Shown here: positions 8,169 to 16,348 of the stretch, piece after piece
Position numbering within the stretch: the first letter of the stretch is position 1
How the letters are laid out: each line of letters opens with the position of its first letter
Assembly (NCBI GenBank): GCA_000242935.3
Contig: CP007053.1
Span: 1,488,001 to 1,552,000 of the forward strand
Direction of reading: 5' to 3'
Origin: Opitutaceae bacterium TAV5
Lineage (GTDB): Bacteria > Verrucomicrobiota > Verrucomicrobiia > Opitutales > Opitutaceae
Length of the DNA: 64,000 nucleotides
Made by a program: the position numbers and the translations under genes
The notes under the pieces: model-generated
What the model saw: only the letters and a program-made list of their open reading frames with translations
Told to the model about the DNA's origin: nothing
Databases searched by the model: none

Positions 8169-9560
8169 CTATGGAGAGCGGGGGAGGGTAAGCTCGACGA
8201 GTTCAATGGTGCTGGGGGATGGATGCTGACCGCGGCGTGGTTGGTCGCGGTTGGGAGGAAGCGTTTCCCAGCGGAGGATGTAACGTTTCCCGGATGGCGG
8301 TGTTCCCAGGTCTTCGCTCATCCTCCTTTGCATGCCTTCGTAGGGAGTGGTGATCGCGGAGAGTTCGTTCGGCAGTTGATTGCTGAGATGGTTGACCGAA
8401 ATCCGTTTTCCGAGGGAAAAGGAGTCAAGGTTGAGTCCCCAGATTGCGTTGCCGTATTTGACGTGGTTGGTGGCAACATAAAAACCGACTTTGGGATCGT
8501 ACCGGGGTTCGGAGTGGCGGACGTCGGTGGAGATACTGCCGCCTCCGCGTGGTTCCCAACGATACTCCCATTTGGTGAGCTGGGTGATGCGCCAGTTTCC
8601 GTTTTCCGAGCGGCCCAGGTAGAGCTGCGTGTTTCCGTTGGCATCGAATTTGTGCCAGATAACAAGCACGCGGTTTTCCTTGTCGAAGCCGACTTTTCCG
8701 GAGCCGTTGAGGATGCCGCCGTTAACGGGGACGGGATCGAGAGTGACGCCGGGCGTGGCGTGGCGGATGGGAAGCGTGATGGGCTGTCCGGCGTTGGTTT
8801 CCCAGCGCACGAGATCGGGAGATCGGGCGTATCCGAGGTCATGGTTGGTTTCGGCGTTTTTATTGTCGCGCCATACCCAGGTCATGTGCCACCAGCCGTC
8901 AGGTCCGAGTTCGGGGCCGAGCGGGTAAGCGTTCATGCGGCCCTGGCCGTCGAAAAGCGGGCGGTCGAGGAGGCGCGACCAGGACCGGGTGGCTTCATCG
9001 TAGACATTGTAGATCGTATCACCGCATCCGCTACGTCCGTCGCGGTAATTGAAGGTAAGGCGTCCTTCTGAGGTCGTTCTGAATTTTGGATACGTCATAA
9101 GCGTCTCGCGTTCTCCTTCGCCGACCATGCGTGGGATGCGGACGAGCGTGGAGATGTCGCCCGCACGCGTGGTTCTGAAGTAAACGAGAGGAGAAACATG
9201 CAGGTTGCCGACAACGTGCAGGTACCCGTAGCGATCCAGGGCAAGTGTGATGTTGTTGTGGGAATCCCAGCCCACGAGTGAATCCAGAGACTGGCGTTTC
9301 CATTCGCGAGAATCGAGCGTGCGCGAAGCCACGGTCATGATGCGCCGGGCGTCATAATAAGCGACATATTGGAGATTGCGGGCGGCATCGGTAAGGAGGG
9401 CGAATCCGACGGGATGGCCGGACCAGACTTTGTCGATGTCGATGCGATTGGTGATGCGAACGGCAGCTATCTGCGTGGCGTCAGATGACGCTAACATGGC
9501 AGCCGCCGGGCTCTGGACTCCGGTGGCCAAGGCCAAAAGAATGCCGGCGAACAAAGGCAT
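8169..9560 (-). CDS. Secreted BNR-repeat (BNR_4-like) protein, probable polysaccharide-active enzyme
   Basis: The chosen ATG gives a 463-residue protein starting with a signal peptide (L-F-A-G-I-L-L-A-L-A-T-G). Longer in-frame starts would add 80 residues of poor quality reaching towards the AraC gene. The mature part resembles BNR_4 beta-propeller proteins found with lyases and hydrolases: V-A-Y-Y-D-A-R-R, G-W-D-S-H-N-N-I-T-L-A-L-D, T-Y-P-K-F, N-Y-R-D-G-R-S-G and W-H-M-T-W-V-W-R-D. The HN/RDG blades are typical of proteins acting on uronate polysaccharides, but the substrate is not known. It is divergent from the AraC gene, its likely regulator. Confidence 0.78.
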   Translation of the reverse strand: MPLFAGILLALATGVQSPAAAMLASSDATQIAAVRITNRIDIDKVWSGHPVGFALLTDAARNLQYVAYYDARRIMTVASRTLDSREWKRQSLDSLVGWDSHNNITLALDRYGYLHVVGNLHVSPLVYFRTTRAGDISTLVRIPRMVGEGERETLMTYPKFRTTSEGRLTFNYRDGRSGCGDTIYNVYDEATRSWSRLLDRPLFDGQGRMNAYPLGPELGPDGWWHMTWVWRDNKNAETNHDLGYARSPDLVRWETNAGQPITLPIRHATPGVTLDPVPVNGGILNGSGKVGFDKENRVLVIWHKFDANGNTQLYLGRSENGNWRITQLTKWEYRWEPRGGGSISTDVRHSEPRYDPKVGFYVATNHVKYGNAIWGLNLDSFSLGKRISVNHLSNQLPNELSAITTPYEGMQRRMSEDLGTPPSGKRYILRWETLPPNRDQPRRGQHPSPSTIELVELTLPRSP

Positions 9561-9757
9561 CCGGAGGCTGATGCAGGAGTGGCGACGATGAAACGCTATG
9601 AGTGCAGTTGGAACGCGGGGGTGGGGACTAAAGACGGCGGGAGTCACGATGTCCACAACCAGCCTCGCTGTGTATCTTGACAAGCGAGAAGACGGCAAAA
9701 TGAATGGTTTTGTAAAACAGATGGTCGTTTTTGTGAATTTTAACGGTCTTTCAAAAT

Positions 9758-10657
9758 ATGATAAAGTTGGCTCATGTTGGTATCCGGAATTTCGGCACAA
9801 AGCCGGATCGTTTTGCCCGTCGTTTGAACTGGGAGTTTTATGCGTTGTTGGAGGGCAGGCTTTCGCTGGTGCTGGAGGATGAGTCCGTAAGACCGCAAAA
9901 ACGCCGGGTGGAAGGCGCCAATTTCTGGGTGTTTCCTCCGATGATGCGCTGGATATGGCAGGGGGAACCGGGTGAGTCGGTTGATCGTGTGGCGTTGCAG
10001 TTTACCGACGTGCCGCACTTGCTGGCGTTGCGGGTGCGAAGAGAGGGTTTTTTGGAGCGGCGACTGCTCCGGGAGGATTTGGAGCGAGTAAGGAAGTTGG
10101 GAGAGGAGTTGCTGCCGCTTTACCAGCGCCCCAATCAGTTTGCGTCGATCATCTCTGATCGGGCGATGCTGGATCTGTCGTTGATCGCCTTGAATGATGA
10201 AAAGCCGGTGGAGAGTTCATCGTGGTTTGCCGATCCGATATGGGATCGCTTCGAACATGCGGTGGCGTGGTTCAATCAGCACATGGCGGAGTGCCCGTCG
10301 GTTAATGACGTAGCAGCATATTTACACATCTCACCGACGCAGTTGCGGCGGGATTTTCGTGATGTGGCGGTGGCCCAGGGAAACGACCAGGGATCTCCAA
10401 ATCAGGTTTTCACGCATCTGCGTTTGGTCCGGGCGACGGAGATATTGGCGACAAGCACGTTGACACTCGACGAGGTGGCGGAGACATGCGGTTTCTCAAG
10501 CACTCCGGATTTTTGCCGGGTTTTCAAAAAACATCTTAATTGCACACCGCATACTTGGCGGCGGTTTCCGGCTATGCCGGAAATGTGCAGGCAAAAGCGT
10601 ATGCTGAGCGGTCGCGTACGACTCAAGCCGATCATGCGAATAGAGGAGCCTTCGTGA
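9758..10657 (+). CDS. AraC-family transcriptional regulator
   Basis: This 299-residue protein has an N-terminal cupin-like sensor domain (E-F-Y-A-L-L-E-G-R-L-S-L-V-L around residue 30) and a C-terminal double helix-turn-helix of about 100 residues. It contains V-A-A-Y-L-H-I-S-P-T-Q-L-R-R-D-F and the second helix pair V-A-E-T-C-G-F-S-S-T-P-D-F-C-R-V-F-K-K. It is transcribed away from the minus-strand carbohydrate cassette ending at the esterase gene. The 197-base intergenic region between this start and the BNR gene start should hold the operator. The first in-frame ATG after a stop was used. Confidence 0.9.
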   Translation: MIKLAHVGIRNFGTKPDRFARRLNWEFYALLEGRLSLVLEDESVRPQKRRVEGANFWVFPPMMRWIWQGEPGESVDRVALQFTDVPHLLALRVRREGFLERRLLREDLERVRKLGEELLPLYQRPNQFASIISDRAMLDLSLIALNDEKPVESSSWFADPIWDRFEHAVAWFNQHMAECPSVNDVAAYLHISPTQLRRDFRDVAVAQGNDQGSPNQVFTHLRLVRATEILATSTLTLDEVAETCGFSSTPDFCRVFKKHLNCTPHTWRRFPAMPEMCRQKRMLSGRVRLKPIMRIEEPS

Positions 10658-10767
10658 GTCATCAGCGGTGCAGTGATTGCTAAATTACCCAGGGCAAACG
10701 CATCTAGAGGGAACCCAAAGAAGGCAATCGAACGGTATCCGGGTTGGTAATCTGATGCCAAGCCGAT

Positions 10768-10978
10768 GGAGTCAGGTCTGAATGGCGCTTGATTAAGCCA
10801 TCTCCCCGTTGAAAATCAGTGACTTCCAAACACATGAAAAACGTGAAAACTATCCAGCCTTTTGAGAGAAAAAATTCCTCTGGAATCCGGGCCGATACTG
10901 GATCGCTTCATGCATTGGGAATTATCTATCAAAATGACGACCATCATCCTTATCTAAGCGCCATTCCAGGCTGACCCC
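10768..10978. mobile_element. MITE-like element with imperfect terminal inverted repeats
   Basis: A 211-base stretch inside the 434-base gap between two regulators is bounded by 30-base imperfect inverted repeats that match at 22 of 30 positions. Each arm contains the block GAATGGCGCTT and begins GGRGTCAG. The interior is AT-richer than its surroundings and has no coding frame. This is the architecture of a non-autonomous transposon remnant. I see no clear target-site duplication and no second copy in the window, so mobility is inferred from structure alone. The rest of the gap shows nothing recognisable. Confidence 0.5.
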
Positions 10979-11091
10979 TTCGGCCTGCCGCAGTAGTCCA
11001 CTCCCGAGGTTTCCCCCCTTCCGACAGGTCGCTCCCGCACTACGGAACCGCTTTTGGCTTTCAACAGTGTCAGCCTCACGACGATTTCACC

Positions 11092-11784
11092 ATGTCCCGC
11101 GCCTCACGTCTGCTTGAACTTCTGCAAGTCCTGCGTCGCCACCGTCAGCCGGTGAGTGGCGCCGCTCTCTCCGCCGAACTCGGCATCAGCCTGCGCACGC
11201 TCTACCGCGACATCGCCGCATTGCAGGCCCAGGGCGCGAACATCGAAGGCGAACGCGGCGTCGGCTACCAGCTTCGCCCCGGCTTCACCCTGCCGCCGCT
11301 CATGTTCTCCGGGGAGGAAATCGAAGCTCTCGTGCTCGGCTCGCGCTGGGTCGCCTCGCGCGGCGACGACAAGCTCGCCCGCGCCGCACGCGACGCCCTC
11401 GCCAAAATCCGCGCCATCCTCACCTCCTCCCTCTGTGACGAACTCGACGCCTCAACCCTGCTCATCGGACCGCTTCCCGGGCACGCCGCCACCGACGATG
11501 ACAACCACCTCGAACTGATCCGGCGCGCCATTCGCGCCGGGCGCAAACTCACCGTCACCTACCAGGATGGTAACGGGACGCCCAGCACACGCACCCTCTG
11601 GCCCTTTGCGCTCGGCTACTTCGAACACGTCCGCCTGCTCGTCGCCTGGTGCGAACTCCGGCAGGACTACCGCACGTTCCGCACCGATCGTATCCGACAT
11701 CTCGTGACGGAGACGAGCCCCGTCCCGCGAAAACGCATGGCCCTCCTCCGCGAATGGAAAACCCGCCAAGGCATCCACGACTGA
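11092..11784 (+). CDS. YafY-type HTH/WYL-domain transcriptional regulator
   Basis: This 230-residue protein begins with a DeoR-type winged helix (R-L-L-E-L-L-Q-V-L-R-R-H, then L-S-A-E-L-G-I-S-L-R-T-L-Y-R-D-I). The sequence G-Y-Q-L-R-P-G-F-T-L-P-P-L and the F-S-G-E-E-I-E-A-L segment are typical of the YafY group. A WYL-type ligand domain follows, with the R-T-L-W-P-F-A-L-G-Y-F block and R-T-F-R-T-D-R-I near the end. A VOC-family gene starts 63 bases downstream on the same strand, a common pairing for this group. The ligand is unknown. Confidence 0.88.
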   Translation: MSRASRLLELLQVLRRHRQPVSGAALSAELGISLRTLYRDIAALQAQGANIEGERGVGYQLRPGFTLPPLMFSGEEIEALVLGSRWVASRGDDKLARAARDALAKIRAILTSSLCDELDASTLLIGPLPGHAATDDDNHLELIRRAIRAGRKLTVTYQDGNGTPSTRTLWPFALGYFEHVRLLVAWCELRQDYRTFRTDRIRHLVTETSPVPRKRMALLREWKTRQGIHD

Positions 11785-11847
11785 TTTACGGCAGCCAGGC
11801 ACACAACTGACACAATCTGTCACTTATGCCTGTTATCCTGTCTGGCG

Positions 11848-12249
11848 ATGAATACTTCCACACTCGTCAGCAAACCCGACATGATCGTGCTCTACGTGGC
11901 CGACACCGCCGCCAGCACCGCCTTTTATTCGCGCCTCCTCGACCGTGCGCCCGCGCAGACCTGGCCCACCTTCGCCATCTTCCCCTTCGGCTCCGGCCTG
12001 ACCCTCGCGCTTAACCAACGCGACGACATCGAACCCAAAGCCACCGCCGCCCCCGGCGCCACAGAACTCGTTTTCTATGTTTCAGGAAAAGACGCCGTCC
12101 TGGCCATGCATGAGCATTGGCGAAACCTGGGGCTGACCATGCTGCAGACCCCGACAGACATCGGTTTTGGCGACACGTTCACCGCCGCCGACCCCGACGG
12201 ACACCGTCTCCGTGTCTGCGACGCCTCGGTCTGGACGCACCCTGCGTAA
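11848..12249 (+). CDS. VOC (glyoxalase/bleomycin-resistance fold) family protein
   Basis: This 133-residue protein has the paired beta-alpha-beta-beta-beta units of the vicinal-oxygen-chelate fold. The first module has V-L-Y-V-A-D-T-A-A-S-T-A-F-Y, and the second ends in D-P-D-G-H-R-L-R-V-C, the usual C-terminal signature. Members include antibiotic-binding proteins, isomerases and dioxygenases, and the sequence does not decide among them. It follows the WYL regulator and is followed by a terminator-like hairpin, so the two may form a small unit. Confidence 0.85.
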   Translation: MNTSTLVSKPDMIVLYVADTAASTAFYSRLLDRAPAQTWPTFAIFPFGSGLTLALNQRDDIEPKATAAPGATELVFYVSGKDAVLAMHEHWRNLGLTMLQTPTDIGFGDTFTAADPDGHRLRVCDASVWTHPA

Positions 12250-12270
12250 CGCCAGTTCATCCGGTCATCC

Positions 12271-12305
12271 AACGTGCGGCGGGTCAAAAGCCGGCCGCAC
12301 GTTTG
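12271..12305 (+). terminator. Probable rho-independent terminator
   Basis: AACGTGCGGC and GCCGCACGTT form a perfect 10-base stem starting 21 bases after the VOC gene stop. The T-run after the stem is short (GTTTG), so termination efficiency is uncertain. The remaining bases up to the carboxypeptidase gene show nothing else. Confidence 0.45.
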
Positions 12306-12522
12306 CCGTGCCTCCCCGGCGCTCTGGCCATCCTACTCCACCCTAACGACTTGTGCCGGCCGCTCCTCGCCTGCCTTGTCCGGAACCCGTTCGATGGCAG
12401 CCAACGAAACGGCGGCGGGGACGCCGTTGCTTCATCCTGACCTGATCGTTCACACGGGCCACCGCCTCATTGACCTGACACGCGCGGGTCTCTTCGCTTT
12501 CCGGTCATTTTCCTGCCACCCT

Positions 12523-13563
12523 ATGATCCGGTTCTTCCATCGCTCCTGTCGCTCCCTTTTTTCCGTCTCTGCCGTCGCGCTCGCCCTGTTCGCCACCCAT
12601 CCGCTCCCCACCCGGGCCGCCGCCGACATCCCGCACCGCGGCTACATCGTCACCGACGCCGCCACCGGCCGCGTCCTGCTGGAGGACAACGCCGACTCTC
12701 CCCACCCGCCCGCCAGCGTCACCAAACTCATGACGTTTCTCGGCGTCTTCGAAAAGATCGCCGCCGGCTCGCTCGCGCCCGACGCTCCGGTCGCCATCAG
12801 CCTCGAAGCCCAGCGCATGGGCGGCTCGCAGGTTTACCTCGAGGAGAAGGAGGTCTTCGCCGTGGACGACCTGCTCTACGCACTCATGGTCCAGTCGGCC
12901 AACGACGCCGCCGTCGCCCTCGCCGAAGCCGCCGCCGGATCGCGCGAGGCGTTTGTCGAACAGATGAACAGCCGCGCCCGCGCCCTCGGCATGGCCCATA
13001 CCACCTGGCGCACGCCCCACGGTCTGCCTCCCAATGCCCGGCTCGGCCAGGAACCCGATCTCTCCACGCCGCGCGACCTCGCCCTGCTCAGCCGCCATCT
13101 CCTGCTCCACACCGACATCCTCCGCTACACCTCGACCCGCACCCGCGATTTCCGTCCCGGCCCCAAGGTCCAGGCGATGAAAAACCACAACCACCTCCTC
13201 TGGTCGGTCAACGGCTGCGACGGACTCAAGACCGGCTACTACACGAAAGCCGGCTTCTCGCTGGCCGCCACCGTGCAACGCAACGGCAAACGCATCATCG
13301 TCGTCGTGCTCGGCGTCCCCGAACGCAAGCAACGCGACGCCCTCGTCGCCACGCTCGTCGAAAAAGGCTTCGCCGCGCTCCCGCCCGGCACACCCGATTT
13401 CAGGGCCGCGTACACGCCGCCCCTCCGCCCCGTAGGCCTCGTCCCCGCCGCCGGGCATGAGGGCAGCGCTCCGGGACAAAAGACTCCCGACACCGGCGGG
13501 CCGGGGCCGGAAGACAGTTCCGAAGAATCGGGCGGCCTCCCCGCCATCCGGTTCCCGCTCTGA
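12523..13563 (+). CDS. dacA: Serine-type D-alanyl-D-alanine carboxypeptidase
   Basis: This penicillin-binding protein (PBP5/6 class) trims the terminal D-Ala from peptidoglycan stem peptides in the periplasm. The 346-residue product has a signal peptide (about residues 1-33, ending before A-A-A-D-I-P). The three active-site motifs are Ser65-x-x-Lys68 in P-A-S-V-T-K, Ser125-x-Asn127 in Q-S-A-N-D, and Lys236-T-G in L-K-T-G-Y-Y. The C-terminal tail beyond about residue 290 is Pro/Gly/Ser-rich and lacks an obvious amphipathic membrane anchor. An upstream in-frame start would add 83 residues without signal-peptide character and was rejected. Confidence 0.93.
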   Translation: MIRFFHRSCRSLFSVSAVALALFATHPLPTRAAADIPHRGYIVTDAATGRVLLEDNADSPHPPASVTKLMTFLGVFEKIAAGSLAPDAPVAISLEAQRMGGSQVYLEEKEVFAVDDLLYALMVQSANDAAVALAEAAAGSREAFVEQMNSRARALGMAHTTWRTPHGLPPNARLGQEPDLSTPRDLALLSRHLLLHTDILRYTSTRTRDFRPGPKVQAMKNHNHLLWSVNGCDGLKTGYYTKAGFSLAATVQRNGKRIIVVVLGVPERKQRDALVATLVEKGFAALPPGTPDFRAAYTPPLRPVGLVPAAGHEGSAPGQKTPDTGGPGPEDSSEESGGLPAIRFPL

Positions 13564-13808
13564 ACCGGCCGAGGCCGCTCATTTTCGCCGATCAGGAAAG
13601 AGCCTCCGGGCAAATTCCGTGATTCGGATCCGGAGCAGGTGATACGACCGGAGGCGGAACCCGTGCCAACTCCCCACCCGACCGGCCCGGGGATGAAAAG
13701 GCCGGCCATGGGCGACAAGGGTGAGGAGTCTTGTATCAGCCTGACCGGCTGAGGCACGGGAAAGAGAAAGAGGCAGGAGGACGTTTCATCAGATAAGCCG
13801 GTCGATAC

Positions 13809-13830
13809 CATAGATTCTATAGAATCTATG
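13809..13830. promoter_or_regulatory. Perfect 22-base palindrome, probable operator
   Basis: The site reads CATAGATTCTA followed by its exact complement, with no spacer. It is strikingly AT-rich for this genome and lies 54 bases before the start of a small probable ribbon-helix-helix protein. That is the classic arrangement of an autoregulatory RHH operator. The rest of the 321-base gap after the carboxypeptidase gene shows nothing I can name. Confidence 0.6.
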
Positions 13831-13884
13831 TCAATCGCAGGTTTTGGGGAGCTTTGATCCTGAACGCCTGGTAGGCAGGGCATC

Positions 13885-14091
13885 GTGGGAAAAGCCAAGG
13901 ACTCGGAAACGCTCAGTGTGCATGCCAGCAAAAAACACGTGGAGACCATCGCCGCGCGAGCCGCGCCGCTTTCCCTGAGCAAGAGCAAGTATGCCGCTCT
14001 CATCATCGAGCAATGGGTCCAGGCAGGGTGCCCGCCAGTCAACGAACCGGATCGCCTGATGCAACTGGCGAAGAAATCCTCCGGACGCTGA
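13885..14091 (+). CDS. Small probable ribbon-helix-helix DNA-binding protein
   Basis: A GTG start gives 68 residues: E-T-L-S-V-H-A-S-K-K-H-V-E-T-I, which fits an RHH beta strand followed by helix A, then S-L-S-K-S-K-Y-A-A-L-I-I-E-Q-W-V, which fits helix B. No catalytic motif is seen. The perfect palindrome just upstream supports a DNA-binding role. No toxin gene follows, so it is not obviously an antitoxin. The RHH call rests on pattern alone, and a hypothetical protein of other function is possible. Confidence 0.5.
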   Translation: MGKAKDSETLSVHASKKHVETIAARAAPLSLSKSKYAALIIEQWVQAGCPPVNEPDRLMQLAKKSSGR

Positions 14092-14266
14092 AGCCGGCCG
14101 ACCCCCGTACCGGACAGGCGTTTTCGCCCGTATCGGAATCTGGACTATTTTGATCATCGCAGGCCGGCGCCTGCGCGCGGTTTGCGCGGCCGTTTCACGT
14201 GTTGCCAAAAATAATCCGGACAATTTTCCGCCAGCTTCCTCTCCGCATTTAGTCTCCGAATATTAA

Positions 14267-14299
14267 TTGTATAAGACATTATATGTAAATTTTATACAA
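14267..14299. promoter_or_regulatory. AT-rich inverted repeat upstream of the TRAP operon
   Basis: TTGTATAA and TTATACAA stand 17 bases apart in the otherwise featureless 536-base gap before the TRAP substrate-binding gene, about 330 bases upstream of its start. They sit in a short AT-rich island. The half-site spacing suits a dimeric regulator such as a GntR-type protein, but no regulator gene lies next to it, so the role is open. Confidence 0.35.
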
Positions 14300-14627
14300 A
14301 TCACGTCTCCGGTTTTTAGCGACCACATTCCCATCAATCACGGCGACAGGAATACCACCCCGAAAACCGGTCCGGGTGAACCTGTTCAGCACGATTAACC
14401 CGCTGCCTTCAAACCGGCTCACCGATCTTTTATAAGGTCGTTCAGATATTGTAATCCCGCTACCTGCCCGTCTGCGGGGCCGGTATTGGAGCGCGCGCTG
14501 GCATGAGGCGTGCTCCCGGCGGGGACGTGAGATTCGCAACTACCAGCGGAAGCGACCTGCTCGCGCCGGCGGCCTGTCTCACGCCTACAACCTGAACACA
14601 TCCAGCATCAGAAACACCGGAGATTAT

Positions 14628-15665
14628 ATGAACAAACGCGAATTCCTGAAGAAGGCGGGCATGGGGGTGGCTGTCGCAGCAGCGGCGCCCTACATTATGG
14701 GGGCGGCAAAAAAGACGATCAAATGGCGGCTGCAAACCTACGCCGGACCGGCCCTCGGCGAGCACGTCATCAAGCCTGCCATCGACGCCTTCAACAAGGC
14801 GGCCAACGGCGAGATGGTCATCGAACTTTATTACGCCGACCAGCTCGTGCCCACCGGCGAGCTTTTCCGGGCCGTGCAACGCGGCACCATCGACGCCGTG
14901 CAAAGCGACGACGACTCCATCGCCTCCCCCGCCGATGTATCCGTTTTCGGCGGCTACTTCCCGTTCGCGACCCGCTACAGCCTCGACGTCCCCACGCTCT
15001 TTTCCCAGTTCGGCCTGGACAAGATCTGGGAGGAATCCTACGCCGAGGTCAAAGGCGTGACGTGGTTGAGCGCCGGCGCCTGGGACCCCTGCCACTTCGC
15101 GACCAAACAACCGATCAACAGCCTCGCCGACCTCAAGGGCAAGAAGGTCTTCACCTTCCCCACCGCCGGCCGCTTCCTCTCGCGCTTCGGCGTAGTCCCG
15201 GTGACACTACCCTGGGAAGACATCGAGATGGCCCTCCGCACCGGCGAGCTCGACGGCGTCGCCTGGTCGGGCATCACCGAAGACTACACCGTCGGCTGGG
15301 CCGACGTCACCAGCTACTTCCTGACCAACAACATCTCCGGCGCGTGGATCGGCTCCTTCTTCGCCAACACCAAGGCGTGGGAAGCCGTGCCCGAACACCT
15401 CAAGACGCTCTTCAGGCTGTGCATGGACAGCTCGCACTACTACCGCCAGTACTGGTACTGGGGCGGCGAGGCCAAGCTGCGCACCCAGGGGACCAAGCTG
15501 AAACTCACCTCCATCCCCGACGCGGAGTGGAAAACGGTCGAGGACGAGGCGATCAAGTTCTGGGACGAAATCGCCAAGACCGGTCCGCGCGCCGCCAAGG
15601 TCGTGCAGATTTTCCGCGACTATAACGACATGATGCAAAAGGCCGGCCGACCCTACCGCTACTGA
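14628..15665 (+). CDS. dctP: TRAP transporter substrate-binding protein
   Basis: This 345-residue periplasmic solute receptor has a signal sequence with K-R-E-F-L-K-K-A-G, close to but not a true twin-arginine motif, followed by V-A-V-A-A-A-A-P. The fold features L-Y-Y-A-D-Q-L-V-P-T-G-E-L-F-R-A-V-Q-R-G-T (given in part), the L-A-D-L-K-G-K-K-V block and G-R-F-L-S-R-F-G, where the conserved TRAP arginine should bind a carboxylate. Genes for both permease subunits and for ethanolamine ammonia-lyase follow. A GGAG ribosome-binding site precedes the ATG. The ligand is not evident from sequence. Confidence 0.92.
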   Translation: MNKREFLKKAGMGVAVAAAAPYIMGAAKKTIKWRLQTYAGPALGEHVIKPAIDAFNKAANGEMVIELYYADQLVPTGELFRAVQRGTIDAVQSDDDSIASPADVSVFGGYFPFATRYSLDVPTLFSQFGLDKIWEESYAEVKGVTWLSAGAWDPCHFATKQPINSLADLKGKKVFTFPTAGRFLSRFGVVPVTLPWEDIEMALRTGELDGVAWSGITEDYTVGWADVTSYFLTNNISGAWIGSFFANTKAWEAVPEHLKTLFRLCMDSSHYYRQYWYWGGEAKLRTQGTKLKLTSIPDAEWKTVEDEAIKFWDEIAKTGPRAAKVVQIFRDYNDMMQKAGRPYRY

Positions 15666-15823
15666 GAAGGGCCAGACGCCCGTCCTGTTCGCGCCCGGGG
15701 GCCATCCCGCGCCGCCGGCACGCCGGGTTCCGCACATCATCCCGTCCCCGGTTCAGAGCCCCCGCTCCGGCGCCTCCCGCCGGTTCGCGGGGCGCTTCCG
15801 TCGCGGCAGAACCATACTGCACA

Positions 15824-16348
15824 ATGTCTTCCTTTTTCCTGTATTCGCTGAAAAAATACGTCCGGGCGGTCAACGCCGTCAACCGGGTCGTCGGGTACTT
15901 CGCCATGTACCTGCTCGTCTTCATGCTCGCGATCCTCACCTGGTCGGTGATCTCCAACGGCGTGCTCAATTCACCGGCTATCTGGGTGATGGAGATGGCC
16001 CAGTTTTCCATGGCCGCCTACTACCTGCTCGGAGCCGGATTCAGCATGCAACAGGGCGCCCATGTCCGCATGGATATCTTTTACGAACGCTGGAGCCCGC
16101 GCCGGCGAGCCGGCGTGGATTCGTTCACGATCCTGCTGGTCATCTTCTACCTGGTGGTCCTTGTCATGGGCGGCTACGAGAGCTCGTACTACGCGCTGGA
16201 ATACGGACAGCGGAATCACACCGTGTGGCGTCCCTACATGGCGCCGATCAAGATCATCATGACGCTCGGCATGCTGCTGATGCTGCTCCAGGCCGTCGCC
16301 GAGCTGATCAAGAACGTGGCCGCCGCCCTCGGAAAGGAGCTGTCATGA
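15824..16348 (+). CDS. dctQ: TRAP transporter small permease
   Basis: This 174-residue membrane protein has four hydrophobic helices (about residues 22-42, 55-73, 95-120, 135-160) and the family pattern Q-F-S-M-A-A-Y-Y-L-L-G-A-G near the second helix. It pairs with the large permease to form a sodium-driven importer for solutes captured by the periplasmic receptor. Its TGA stop overlaps the ATG of the large permease. A 158-base gap separates it from the receptor gene, and I see no terminator in it. Confidence 0.9.
   Translation: MSSFFLYSLKKYVRAVNAVNRVVGYFAMYLLVFMLAILTWSVISNGVLNSPAIWVMEMAQFSMAAYYLLGAGFSMQQGAHVRMDIFYERWSPRRRAGVDSFTILLVIFYLVVLVMGGYESSYYALEYGQRNHTVWRPYMAPIKIIMTLGMLLMLLQAVAELIKNVAAALGKELS

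Noticed and set aside
14628-14700. Twin-arginine export signal on the TRAP receptor
   Set aside because: The motif is Lys-Arg instead of Arg-Arg, so Tat export is not supported; Sec export is equally possible.
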